64,000 nucleotides of DNA from Siphonodentalium dalli (taxonomy: Eukaryota; Mollusca; Scaphopoda; Gadilida; Siphonodentaliidae), in NCBI GenBank assembly GCA_032622095.1, contig CP136061.1:43843797-43907796 (forward strand), in the 5' to 3' direction. This document shows, piece by piece, positions 1-10,399 of the stretch. Position numbers and translations under genes: made by a program. The notes under the pieces were generated by a model. It was not told the origin of the DNA and searched no databases. It worked only from the letters and a program-made list of their open reading frames with translations. Positions within the stretch are counted from its first letter, which is position 1; each line of letters begins with the position of its first letter.

Positions 1-157
1 ATTCTTAGTTTTATAAGTCATAACTCTAATTTTATTGACGATACGAGCTCAACATCATAATATGTCACTGTTTATGGCGGTGTTATCCAAACGTGTGCTT
101 TGATAATGGTTATAATTTTATTTTGCGATCAAACGTCAGTGCAGCCCAGCAGGAATA

Positions 158-1193
158 CTAGACTGCTCGCCGGAAGTATATTTCGCCGGAACAATTTTCA
201 GGACACTTCGCCGAGATTTTGGACAGTTCGCCGGAAACTGACGACAACTTCGCCGAAGGTTGGGACTATTCGCCGTAATTTAAGACATGTCGCCGAGATA
301 TAGGACTTTTCGCCGGAATATACGACTGTTCGCCGGAATAAATTTACTTATATGTAGGTGTATTGTGGGACAATTTGGACAAATATAACAAAATATAATT
401 AAACTATATACTCATTTATTTTATTAGTCATATAATATGGAAATAAAAACACAGTGAACTAAAACATATATAAATAATCATAATAACAGTGAAGTGAACT
501 AAATATGACATACATGTGTATCAAGAAAGATGCATAGCAATGCAATTCAGCCATTGCACAAAGGAACTCATTTGGTTTCATTGACTTCGTTTTCCTTTTA
601 TCAAACAGCTCGTGAATTGCTCGTTCTTTCTTTACTGTGCTGGCCTTCTGGTGAACATGCATGGAATAAATAAATCTTCACTTATATCAAGTTGGTGTTT
701 ATCGTACCTTTCATCGATAAGGTATATATTTTGGAATCAGATATATTGTATTTTGGAGTTAATAAATAATATTATACAACTGACCTATCTTTTTATATAT
801 CATAATTAAATAGCAGGTCTCAATTAATGAATTGTAATATGAACACACCTCAGGTAACAGTATTGTCGGTAAAACACAATTTATGGTAATAATCACACAT
901 GCCAGGAAGGAAGAATGGCTTCGGGTGAATTGTAATATGTAATATGAACACACCTCAGGTAACAGTATTGTCAGTCAAACACAAATGATGGTAATAATCA
1001 CACGTGCGAGGAAGGAAGCCCGAAGTTTGTTTCATATGATTACTGTCATCGCAGGATTATAATACCTATGTCAATCAGTCTTCACTAATGACTAATTACG
1101 GGATTATAATATTCCGGCGAACTGTCACTCCGTCGAAAATGACTTTCGGCGAAATGTCCATTCCGCGAAATGTACTTCCGGCGAGGAGTCTAG
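158..1193. mobile_element. Non-autonomous inverted-repeat element with GCCGGAA subterminal arrays
   Basis: The two ends are inverted copies over about 100 bp. The left end reads CTAGACTGCTCGCCGGAAGT, and the reverse complement of the right end reads CTAGACTCCTCGCCGGAAGT. Each arm continues with irregularly spaced TTCGCCG motifs roughly every 20-25 bp, about eight on the left and five on the right. No transposase-like frame is present in the roughly 1 kb between them, so this is a MITE-like or deletion-derivative element. I could not find a clear target duplication, so the superfamily is open. Clustered subterminal motifs are usual transposase-binding arrays in hAT and Mutator-like elements; that link is inference. 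Confidence 0.72.
829..1018. repeat. Two-copy tandem duplication inside the first element
   Basis: A unit of about 90-95 bp beginning GAATTGTAATAT and containing ACACACCTCAGGTAACAG occurs twice in a row. The copies differ at a handful of positions and the second has a short extra GTAATAT. It sits in the interior of the inverted-repeat element and does not code for protein. Confidence 0.8.
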
Positions 1194-1200
1194 ATTGCCC

Positions 1201-1246
1201 CAGCAGAAACGCATAGGCACTAGTTCAATTCAGCAGAAACGCATAA
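1201..1246. repeat. Direct pair of a 15-bp motif beside the element
   Basis: CAGCAGAAACGCATA occurs twice about 30 bp apart just outside the right end of the preceding element. A related CCCAGCAGGAA lies just outside its left end. This may be a decayed insertion-site duplication or simply local repetition. Confidence 0.4.
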
Positions 1247-1263
1247 GTCCTACGATTATAGTA

Positions 1264-1301
1264 CACCCACTGAACGCGCTTCGCGCGTTGGTCAGTGGGT
1301 G
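1264..1301. repeat. Short hairpin rich in GCGC
   Basis: CACCCACTGA and TCAGTGGGTG form the outer arms and a CGCGC/GCGCG stem lies inside, giving a compact stem-loop of 38 bp. It is GC-rich in an AT-rich surrounding. The CCACTGAACG core recurs at about 8508 at the edge of another fold-back sequence, so this may be a miniature relative of that repeat. Confidence 0.6.
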
Positions 1302-1494
1302 AAAAAAATTGCTATCATGACTTCATTGTGTTAACAGTAGACACTGATAGAACCACATGAATAGTGGTCATTATATCAATGTGAAGACAAATATTTTGAG
1401 AATATATGTCTGCCGAAGGATCATGAGGGAAACTAAAAGCTGCCTCGAGGTAATTTATTTTTTTAGGAAAATTATACGGGTAATCAGTTTGTAT

Positions 1495-2527
1495 TAGGGT
1501 CCTGCGAATTGGAGATTTTGATCGAATCGAATATTGAATCGAATTCTGGAAATCGAATCGAATAACGAATCGAATATCGAATCGAATCATATCTGTGTGT
1601 TGCATTCTCAATTGGGCATGTTTTGTCAACGATTAGACGATTTGTGAAACGTTCTATCAACTACATGCACGAAGTTCCATCATAACTTATGTCGAGAAAA
1701 AAAGGCAGATTTAAAAAAAACGTCCATGCGGCCGTCACGGCGATTAATATATAACCACTAAACTAAAATCACGCGAAATTTGTACAGTTTGCATGTATAT
1801 GCAAAATTTCAAATCGACATTCGGAATCACCCATTGTTATAAACTTGAAGATGCAACAACAATCGCAGGGTAGCCTGATTATGTAGTGCTGGGTGCTTCT
1901 TGGACAGATGATTCCATAGATGGGTCATTGTCCCAGATGCCTGCGATTTATACACCAGGTTGCATTCATCTCACGTTTAAGTCCCTGCACTACCTGCAGC
2001 TTTATCATGTTTAAAATAAACATGAATAACGACGACATTTTGCCAAGTGTCAAAGAACGCTCCAATGCCGGGAACACGTGTTGTTTAAATTCTCAGCTAT
2101 ACTACATAATGCAGAATCTGAGACGGATAGACGGCAGATAACGCTAGCGGTTGCTCAGTCTCATAGCTATTATTATTCACGCGCATTGTCGGTCCATCGG
2201 TGATCTCCGAGCTTTTGGCTACCATGTTCAAAGCTAGAATTCAGGCGTATTTAGTAGTCCTATAGTGGCTAATTTCTGGTTATACTTATATTTAATATAT
2301 ATAATCGCCATGTACAATAAGAATTATAAGGTGCATATATACATAATTTTCTGTAATTAAGTGGCACAAAAACAGCTAAGATCGATGTGTGTACTTGTCC
2401 GTAAACAGCCTACTTTTCCATCAGTGTATATTGGAAATTTCGAGTTGGCAATTTCGACTCGAATTCGAATCGAATTTGACTTTCGAATCGAATCTCGAAT
2501 CGAATATCGAATATTCGCAGGACCCTA
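1495..2527. mobile_element. hAT-type non-autonomous DNA transposon
   Basis: The element starts TAGGGTCCTGCGAAT and ends with its exact reverse complement, ATTCGCAGGACCCTA. It is flanked by a perfect 8-bp direct repeat, GTTTGTAT, at 1487-1494 and 2528-2535. An 8-bp target duplication plus a TAGGG terminus is the signature of hAT elements. Inside each end lie arrays of ATCGAATCGAAT-type repeats (about 1518-1590 and 2457-2515), plausible transposase-binding sites. The 1,033-bp body has no hAT transposase frame, so it would need enzyme from elsewhere. The intact target duplication and termini suggest a fairly recent insertion. Confidence 0.88.
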
Positions 2528-2979
2528 GTTTGTATGCCGTAATTTTCTGCCTATATGACCTTACCTGTTTGGGTCCGTGGGCAGCAAGTAGATACAAGTG
2601 AGGCTCAGTGGTCGTGCAGCATGTGCTAATTTCATAATTTTCAATAATTCGAAGATACGAATACATGCAAATATTTTTTTGATTTGTAATTTGTGCATGA
2701 TTAAAATAGGTCGTAAATATCTGGTCCATTTATTGAACGACGTATAGTCATGTCCATATAAATAAAACACCATACAACTGTTGTTAGCATTAAGTTTTTA
2801 TATTTAAAACAATAATTATTCAGTGGGTGCGGGTGGAAAAAGTAACCCCTTAGCCTTAGTAAGCCCATCAAATTTTTATGTCTATGTTGTGACATAATTA
2901 TCTTCATTTTGATTATATGATTAATTAATGAAATATTATAAAATTCAAACAGGTCTGGGTGATCCATTTGTCAATTTTG
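2528..2979. other. Unassigned AT-rich stretch
   Basis: Short overlapping minus-strand open frames occur here but none resembles a known protein. No repeat relationship within the window was seen. Confidence 0.4.
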
Positions 2980-4990
2980 TGCTTAAGAATAAATGATAAT
3001 GATTTGTGCTCATTTGTAAATAATTTGCGCTTAAGCGTAATTAATTTGTGCTTAAGAGTAAATAATTTGCACTTTTGCGCAAATAATGAATAAATGTGAA
3101 AATGCTTTCCTTCTCTTACAATTTAGTTAGACCGGTGTCAGAGAAGGTACTGACAGGAAGAGTTTAGACCAATTGGTCTAGACGTTTCAGACCGATCGGT
3201 CAAATAAAGAACATTCGATGGTTCACCAATATGGGATGCGATTTTAACATTTGTACCTTATTTGCGCTTGAGCATAAATATGATCGATAATTTTTTGATT
3301 CTAAAGTTTAAGTAATTTGCGCATGGCCTCCCATACACCTATTCACCTAGACCTGATAAATTCCCATGAATCATGATAATTTTCAAACGGAATGACAACT
3401 TGTTATCAAATAAACTGCCAAATGTCTTTTTCAACTTTAAGATTTTTTTTTATGAAAATTTTATGTCTTTATCTATTGGCAAATTGTCAACATTCAATCT
3501 GTTTAGACTGATTGCCCAACACATTTAGACAGATCGGTCTAAATTAAGATTGATTTGTGGTTCACCCATATTGGTATGGGAGGCCAAATTCATATTTAAT
3601 AGCTACTTATGCTTAAGGGTTCAAAATAGATTTAATATTGAGAGAATCCAATTAGTCATAAAGCACTGAAAATTGAAAAATACACTTAAGCGCACTGCCA
3701 TTACGCTTAAGCATAACATATGTTTATAGCCTTATTACCTTACATATAATGATATAATCTAAGCTCGATATTTGTCAAAAGTTTCTAGCATCAGGAATTG
3801 GCTGCATCCATTTCAGCTTCAGGGGAGTTTTCACATATGGAATATGAATTACGCTTAAGCGTATTGACATTACGCTTAAGCATAACGACATTACGCTTAA
3901 GCGTAATGGCTTTACGCTTAAGTTTAATAGATGATGCTTTGAAAAACATAATGGAAATCTGAATTACGCTCATGTGTAATGTCTTAATGCATTACACTTA
4001 AGCGTAATTGGCTATTAAATGTGAATTTGAACTCCCATACAATATGGGACATGGTTTTAATATTTACTTCTTATTTGCACTTAAGCATAAATATGAAAAT
4101 TATGATCTTTTCGTGCTTAAGCGTAAATGATTTGCATTTGAGCAAAATAATTTGCATTTACGCGTAAGTGATTTAAAGGGGTACTGTACGCCATTTTCAA
4201 TAAATTCCCGGTGATAACAACGATCTATTATCGATACTATATAGAAATATAAGTAATTTGAGTCGAAGATGTATTCTGTAAACGCTCAGGTTAATAGGCT
4301 ATCTTAAAATTTAATAATTTAAAAGTTAATAATTTAATATAAATTGATTTTATGGCTCCAGCCATAAAATGGCGTCTCTTAAAATTCGAATTTCCGTGTA
4401 CAAAACGTAATCAAATTATAATTGAGGGATACTGGATTAGGAAAACAATTGCACACACGATCGTTTGAAACATTATGCTTATACGGGGAGAAAACCCAAG
4501 CCACTCATTGACTAGTGACGGTACACTAACTTAAATGAGTATATGGGACTACTAAGCATATAATATAATGTTTATTTGATTCATTTGGTTGAAAACTTTA
4601 CAAAAATTACTCGACAACGACAATTTGTATTTTTGCATTCCGGTAAATTTGCCATCCGTAACAATACTTCGTACTCAACAGACTTTCAAAAAATGGAAAA
4701 GTTGTTAACTTATTCTCCGACTCGGGGATTATAGAAACCAACAACAACATCTTGGGTACAGTACCCCTTTAAGCTTAAGCGCAAATAAGGAATAAATGTA
4801 AAAGTACATGCCATTCCATAAACATGACCTAAAGTTCTAAACCTGATAAATTACTGTGAACATGACCAATTTGAAACAGCATGACAAATTTTTATCAAAT
4901 TTACTGAGAAATTTATTTTTCAACTTGAAGTCTTTTTGATGAATTTTTTTTTATATCTTATCCATTGACAAAGGCATAATCTTATTTGTT
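2980..4990. repeat. Degenerate field of palindromic CTTAAG-centred repeats
   Basis: The motif TTACGCTTAAGCGTAA, a perfect palindrome, and degraded versions of it recur about fourteen times by eye, densest at 3680-4010. Around it a longer unit is directly repeated: the stretch near 3235-3500 (ATTTTAACATTTGTACC, GCATAAATATG, CCTGATAAATT) matches 4050-4140 continued at 4785-4985. Part of the field is also inverted (about 3575-3620 against 4005-4050), so the centre is a fold-back with palindromic repeats in its loop. The second direct copy is interrupted by the element at 4177-4768. No protein is encoded. Confidence 0.75.
4177..4768. mobile_element. TTAA-flanked non-autonomous transposon
   Basis: The ends AGGGGTACTGTAC and GTACAGTACCCCT are inverted copies, flanked by TTAA at 4173-4176 and 4769-4772. 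Removing the insert re-joins the CTTAAG repeat unit that continues on both sides, which independently confirms the boundaries. A TTAA target is characteristic of piggyBac-type transposases, although the terminus starts AGG rather than the usual CCC, so the superfamily is tentative. The body is 592 bp with no transposase frame. Confidence 0.8.
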
Positions 4991-5971
4991 GAGTTTGAAA
5001 TGTTCTGTCACTTCTCTATCGTGTTGGTGCCCATATATGAGCTTTTGTGCTGATACAAAATATGTGTGAAGATTTCGTGTAAAGTTGAAGTCGAAACCGA
5101 AAGCATCCTATAATTAAATGTTTGTAGATACATACATGTCAAGATTCCCGAAGATAAGATTGTCCGGCCATCAGGAAACATATCTGTGATCACCCATTGA
5201 ACCAGTCTAAGTTATTTGCTGTGATTTTAACACTAGAATGTGTTTCAGTCGCTTCGAAATAAAATGGCGACCTCCAATCTGGCCGTGTGCTCCACGGAAA
5301 CAGTAACGACAACTCTTGAAGACTATCGGTCAAAACCAATATATGGTATTGAACATGTCCTCAAAACCAAGGGATTCAGATTTGGTTTTGATCAAAACCA
5401 AGGGAATCAGATTTGGTATTGATCAATACCAATAAAAACCGAATTTATTGTCAGTGTAGTCGGGGGTGGGTAGGTGGTTCAGCAGCCCGGCTTACACATT
5501 TTTTCCCGGCCCTGTAAAGTTTTTCCTATAGTTATTTTTCTTCAAAATAATGGGACAAAAGATTTTAAGAATGCTTCTATTATGTAATATGTATGCACTT
5601 AACTCTTGGTAGGGGGGTTGAGTTAACCATCAGTTAATAATGAGGGATGACGCCAAGGGATAATAAAAAGGTCAGCTTGCTAAATGTTTTCACCAAGGAT
5701 CTATCAATGCACATTGACATGGAAAGGCTCATATTTAAATAGTTCTATTAAAAATAATTTATTCAACCAGATATAAATAATAACATAACACAATAATAGA
5801 TTTTTCAAATAAATGTAAACTCTTCACTGAACTCTTCAAATAAAAATAGACTATTCAAAAAACCATAATAAAATAAAACAAAGGTGTTAAAACAAACTTT
5901 GACATAATTCAACGATATTCGGTATATTTGTCTAGGATCACCTCTTGATGTGTGCTGTAGAATTTGAATGA
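4991..5971. other. Unassigned AT-rich stretch with a short local repeat
   Basis: At 5330-5445 the phrase CAAAACCAA with GGAATCAGATTTGGT-like text is repeated two to three times, giving a short degenerate tandem. Elsewhere only unrecognised short open frames occur. Confidence 0.4.
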
Positions 5972-6400
5972 TTGTTTTTTTTTAAATATGGCCGCTGGCA
6001 GCCATATTGAATTTTACTCTTTGCATCACTAAATCGTTTAACACATCCTGCAGAGCTTATCCCTAGTCCGATCATCACCAACCTTCACATGGATCTTCGG
6101 TGTGACATCTCGTTGGGTGCCGCCTACCATTTTTTCTCTCAATTTTGTAAAAAATAATTGCTGCCAGCAGTATCTTGGATTTTAGTCTTTATATGACCAA
6201 ATACTTTAGCATACCTTACAGGTCACATTTCTCATCCAATCGTCACCAAACTTGATATGGATCTTCGAAGAGACCTCTAGGTGGGAGCCTCCATTTTTCC
6301 CCAAAATTTGTTTAAAACAAACATGGCCACCAGCAGCCATCTTGGATTTCAAATGTCAATCACCCAGCAGTCCCTGCGGCCCACATTTATTGGAGAATTG
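5972..6400. repeat. Tandem repeat of about 170 bp with a GGCCNCCAGCAGCCAT core
   Basis: Three consecutive units carry a GGCCGCTGGCAGCCAT-like core at about 5989, 6160 and 6327, followed in the first two by ATCATCACCAAC- or ATCGTCACCAAA-type text and TGGATCTTCG. The third unit is cut short near 6390. Units are diverged, at roughly 65-75 percent identity by eye, so the array is old. It does not code for protein. Confidence 0.7.
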
Positions 6401-6759
6401 TTTTGAAACTTTACAGTCTTTTTGGAAAATAAAAAGTAGGATGCTTCTATAATCATGATACGGAACATTGATCGGATAATATCAGGAAAACTGAGTAAAA
6501 TAGTCATTTGAAGCAGTTTGGCGGGGGTGGGTCCCTATCCCAGAATCGGGAAAAAATAAAAATTAGGGGGTGTTGGGGACCCAGAGTGGGGGAAAATATA
6601 AAAATGCGCCTAGTGTCCGGAAATTTGTTCCTGACCACCCACTGAATAGATAGGAAATAACTAACACGAAATTACCAATGCTGCACATCGAAATATGTAA
6701 AGTAGATTTTAATATCAGATTTTGCATTGATAAGATTTATAATATTTGATGAACCATTA

Positions 6760-7815
6760 TCAATGCACCAAGCTGACGGTCGGTGGTTGAGACAGAAGAA
6801 TGTCATCCTTCACCAAACCGACATCCTCAATCAACTGATAATGGTTAGTGCGTTGTAGTGTTAATCGTTTCTCATCAAGCCACTGATCAAATTTAGTTAA
6901 AATATGAATCTCTCTTTCTGAGTGTCTATAAACGGTGGAGTGACTTTGGCGCTTTTCGTTTCGATGCAAAAGGCGAGTTTTGTTGTGAAACATATAGCAT
7001 CAACACGCATTGACTGTGTTGCAGTAACTGGCTCAACTTGAGCGGATGGTTTGTGAGCAACGTCAGTAGACATATCCATGGCATGTGATACATATCTTGG
7101 GAAGGAGTTAGATCAGTTACGTCAAGTTGTGTCGCTGGTGAGACATGAATGGTTTTGGTCTGGCTGTAACAGTTGTCTGTCTGAGTGCTGGTATCAGCAT
7201 ACTTTTTTGTAGAAAGGACAGTCGAGTATATGTGTGGTTGATTTGATGGTCGAGTGACTCGAGCACCAATTATTTTCTTTGCATGAATATATGATAGACG
7301 TTTCTCAGACTGACGCCTTTGAATTTTTAATTAATAGTCCCATCTGGGACATGAACAATCCATTGCAGCATGTGAACCTTGAACACTTTTTTGGATTAGT
7401 ACAATCCTTATAATCATGACCAGAAACAAAACAGCGTTCGCATATGGTTTCTTCACTTTACAATGTTCCTGGTCATGACCATACCCCTGAAACATCGTAA
7501 GGGATTTGGAACGTATGTAGACAAATCTATATTCAAGGATCCAACATACAATGCTGGTGGATGTTCGCACAGATTGATAATCAAAAGACAACTATGCAAA
7601 GGAACGTTTAGTCCATCAGCTGTCTTAGACAATCCTGATCATTTTGACAGATATCAACTTTCCGGCAATACTTTGAAGTATCTTATCAATGATAAATACA
7701 AAGAGTATTTTCATAGATAAGAACCAAGTACTGAAGGAATACCCCAGCATCATTGGAACTAAGTGAGTCATCATTCTTACGATCAGGTCGTCGTTTTTAT
7801 TATTTGAGTTGCCAT
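6760..7815 (-). pseudogene. LINE ORF1 (gag-like nucleic-acid-binding protein) pseudogene, copy 1
   Basis: ORF1 proteins of Jockey/I-type LINEs coat element RNA. The minus strand starts at an ATG reading MATQ, conserved in the other copy. It includes a CCHC zinc knuckle, CERCFVSGHDYKDC (C-x2-C-x4-H-x4-C), around 7390-7430, and a second, damaged knuckle (GHDQEHC) just upstream. After these comes a CPRW-type motif and EKRLSYIHAKKI, both typical of the region downstream of the knuckles in this family. Stops and frame changes break the frame throughout, so no full protein can be made. A 77-codon open piece at 6760-6993 may be its C-terminal part. LINE-type ORF1 is a confident call; the exact clade is not. 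Confidence 0.68.
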
Positions 7816-8345
7816 ATAAAAAGCTAAAAATCGGCAACTAGCCCAGCAGTCGCCGCGGACTACCCTTCGAGCTCTGGTCTGGCCAAAGAGTGGTACATAG
7901 CTGAGGCGGTGACACGTTTAGCCACCGCATGTAGTAGTCTCCCTGTACTTCACACAATGAGTGGGCGTGGACAATACAGGATTCAACAATCAGCAGGACA
8001 AACACCAACGAGACAGGAGAGAACAGAAAGATACGTGAAAAAACCCAGCAAAAAGCGCTGCAAACATCAGACGAACAATACAACAGAAAACACAAATTAA
8101 ATCTGAAACACGGTGGAGAGGCGTGACTGGCTGATTTATTAAAACGAGGTCAACTCAACAACCCGTCGTGAAGAGATGTAGTACCATGAGCTAAGCCGTA
8201 TCCGCAGGTCGCTGCCTCACGTGATACGGCCGCCCTGGTACCTCCATGACACCACACCTCACGCGATGCACCCCACGACAAACGGTGTGCCACAGTAGGG
8301 GATGCTTACCCATTGCAATGGGGCGGTAGGAATAGTATACCCCGG
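6760..8345 (-). mobile_element. Decayed non-LTR retrotransposon copy (5' UTR plus ORF1), copy 1
   Basis: The minus strand carries the 5' part of a LINE. About 500 bp upstream of the first ATG (8345 down to 7816) and the ORF1 region (7815 down to about 6760) align along most of their length with a second copy at 20945-22462. Similarity stops abruptly near 8345 here and 22462 there, which should mark the element's true 5' end. No reverse transcriptase follows. LINE copies normally lose the 5' end and keep the 3' end, so this is the reverse of the usual pattern. Confidence 0.7.
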
Positions 8346-8504
8346 ACCCACATGGGGTCTGTATATCCAGATGTTACCTTCAGGCACCCGGACACATCAT
8401 CGGGCGTCTCAAATATCGGAATCTCCGTTCTGATTTCTACAGAAGAGAGTTTCTTGTGTAAGATAATATTATCTGGTATGTCTTTCAGATGTGTTCCACG
8501 GTAT

Positions 8505-8740
8505 CACAACCACTGAACGCAGTGTTGTATATAACATGTAGAATACATAGACAGAACACAACGCGCATCTTAATCGAGACTCTTTTATCGAATGAGTTGC
8601 GGATGGCGCAAGGATATATTTCGCGAGAGCGTAGCTCGAGCGAAATATATCTTTGCGCCGTCCGCAACGAGTTCGATAAAAGATTCGAGATTATGATGCA
8701 AGTTGTGTTCTGTATTTATTCTACACCGTTCAGTCAGATA
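8505..8740. repeat. Long fold-back (palindromic) element
   Basis: About 75 bp on each side are inverted copies: ACAGAACACAAC near 8551 and its complement near 8702, continuing inward through CTTTTATCGAA, GCGGATGGCGCAA and ATATATTTCGC. The loop of about 18 bp contains GAGCGTAGCTCGAGCG. CACTGAACG and CGTTCAGT bound the structure. Such sequences are usually MITEs or can act as long hairpin transcripts; there is no coding content. Confidence 0.8.
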
Positions 8741-8849
8741 AGTTCAATCCATGAATGTCACCTACATTGTTACTATAGCTACCTCTATTGTGATTTAAGT
8801 CTGACAAATAACCAGTAATTATGGGGGATCACCGGAAGCGGATGATCGA

Positions 8850-9058
8850 CGTAATGTACGTCATCTTTCTTGGCGAAAACGTCAACAAGAATAGTTCCGG
8901 CTTGTATTCCACTAGAGGTATACACTAATATGTATTCAATGGCTGGGATTCCGTTGAATACATGTGTCTCACGTCAATGGGTGTTGAATAAAAACCGGAA
9001 CTAGACTTTACTTCGTGTTAACGTCTGAATGCAATAGCGATGACGTACATATGCTTGT
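8850..9058. repeat. Second fold-back element
   Basis: GTACGTCATC at about 8857 is inverted near 9042, and the arms also share TAGTTCCGG (8898 versus 9000) and TGTATTCAA (8931 versus 8958). The arms are less perfect than in the preceding fold-back. The centre is short and non-coding. Confidence 0.6.
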
Positions 9059-9189
9059 TTGACATCAGTTGTGTCAACATGCAGAATATCGTCATCGGAG
9101 TGTTATTGATAATGAAAATAACAAATTCCTTTGATTCGTTCTTTGTAATACTAGTTTAACAAACTTGTTATCATTTCATAGGTGTACCG

Positions 9190-9300
9190 ACCGCGAACGC
9201 CTTCATATTATGTTCTTGTTTGGTGCGTGAAACTGATAAGTTAGTATTCCATCGCTATGCCAATTGAAGGAATGCAACATTCTACTAAACAAGACGAAAA
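9190..9300. repeat. Extra direct copy of the arm end of the following element
   Basis: GTGAAACTGATAAGTTAGTA and the following 60 bp repeat the arm sequence found at about 9515 and, inverted, at 12525-12600. It may be a solo end or the outermost piece of a duplicated arm. Confidence 0.6.
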
Positions 9301-9585
9301 TATTCATGTGAGACCAGAAAATGAGGATTTGATGTGGCTAAAATGTTTTTAATTTGGTCAAAATAAATCAAAATTAGCCAAAAGATTTTTCGGCCCAGTT
9401 AATGCTCATTTGTGAGATCATATAGTTCGGTATCTATATGTGAAAATCCATATACGACAATGATCAATTCAGCTATTGTATCCATTTAAAGATAAATTAT
9501 GGACATGTTTGGGTGCGTGAAACTGATAAGTTAGTATTCAGATGCTATTGGAGGAATATAGTATTCTACTAACATCGCCGAATAT

Positions 9586-9761
9586 AATAATAATGATAAT
9601 AATGACCAGTTTTATATAGCGATTAAGCAATTACTTGCTCTAACACGCTTGGTACAATATTACCCCAGTCATTTCTACAAGCCAACCAATGAATCGACTG
9701 CAGCCATTGCAGGCGCTGCTCTAGTTTGATCAGAACATGTTCTGATACTCATCAGTATGAC
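9586..9761 (-). mobile_element. 5'-truncated SINE nested in the left arm
   Basis: On the minus strand this matches the 3' half of the SINE at 25672-26055. Shared text includes GAGCAGCGCCT, TTCATTGGTTGGCTTG, GACTGGGGTAATATTGTACC and the ending CTATATAAAACTGGTCATT followed by ATT repeats. The right arm of the host element lacks it, so the paralogous arm is the empty site and proves the insertion. The tRNA-derived head is missing. Confidence 0.85.
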
Positions 9762-10077
9762 AAATCAAGCAAATCGACCGTACCACTCCATAGAAAACGT
9801 CGTCAGAACTACGCTCAATTGTAAATATTTATTACTCGATTCGGGACACATCTATCGGCGATAAACTAACGAACACGATTTTCGCCATCGAGAGTCACTG
9901 CATTTGATTTATATATAATAATGACGGTGTGTGTTGTCAATTTGGATATACTATTTGTAAACATTACTACTTTGAACAAGATTATTCTCCATTACTATTT
10001 GATCACCATATCGGAGTGTTTCACATCACTTTAATACATCCAATATCACATAGCTATAGTCACTTTTAGATTACAAT

Positions 10078-10392
10078 AATGATTTATTTATTGGGGTTTA
10101 ACGTCGTTTTCAGCAGCCAGGGCTATATCACGTCATTGGCAGTTTTATTGGTGGAGGAAACGTTCATGCACTAAGGAAAGTCAAACAGTGATTTCATTGG
10201 CTGGAAGAATTACCCATAGTGCCCGGCGAAACCACCGACCTAAACGAGTAACTGGCGACCCCCCCCCCCCAGATAGCGATATGGGATAACAAGTCAGCAA
10301 TGACTCCACCGGGAATCGAACCCATATCTCCAGCGCTGGAGAGCGAGACTGTCAGGAGCAGAGCTCCTTACCGACTGGGCCACCGAGGCTCC
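10078..10392 (-). mobile_element. Full-length tRNA-derived SINE
   Basis: Read on the minus strand it begins GGAGCCTCGGTGGCCCAGTC with a tRNA-like A box (GGCCCAGTCGGTAAGG) and a B box (GGGTTCGATTCCC) about 60 bp later. These form an RNA polymerase III promoter. A body with GTGGTTTCGCCGGGC and a 3' end GACGTTAAACCCCAATAAAT follow. This ending is common in mollusc SINEs. Near-matching flanks, ACAATAATGAT on the left and ACACTAATGAT on the right, are a likely target-site duplication. A run of ten C bases interrupts the body. Decay is moderate; it may still be recognisable by pol III. Confidence 0.85.
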
Positions 10393-10399
10393 TACACTA

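Noticed and set aside
10315-10392. A tRNA gene on the minus strand
   Set aside because: A and B boxes are present but the arms do not make a cloverleaf and a SINE body follows; it is the SINE promoter.
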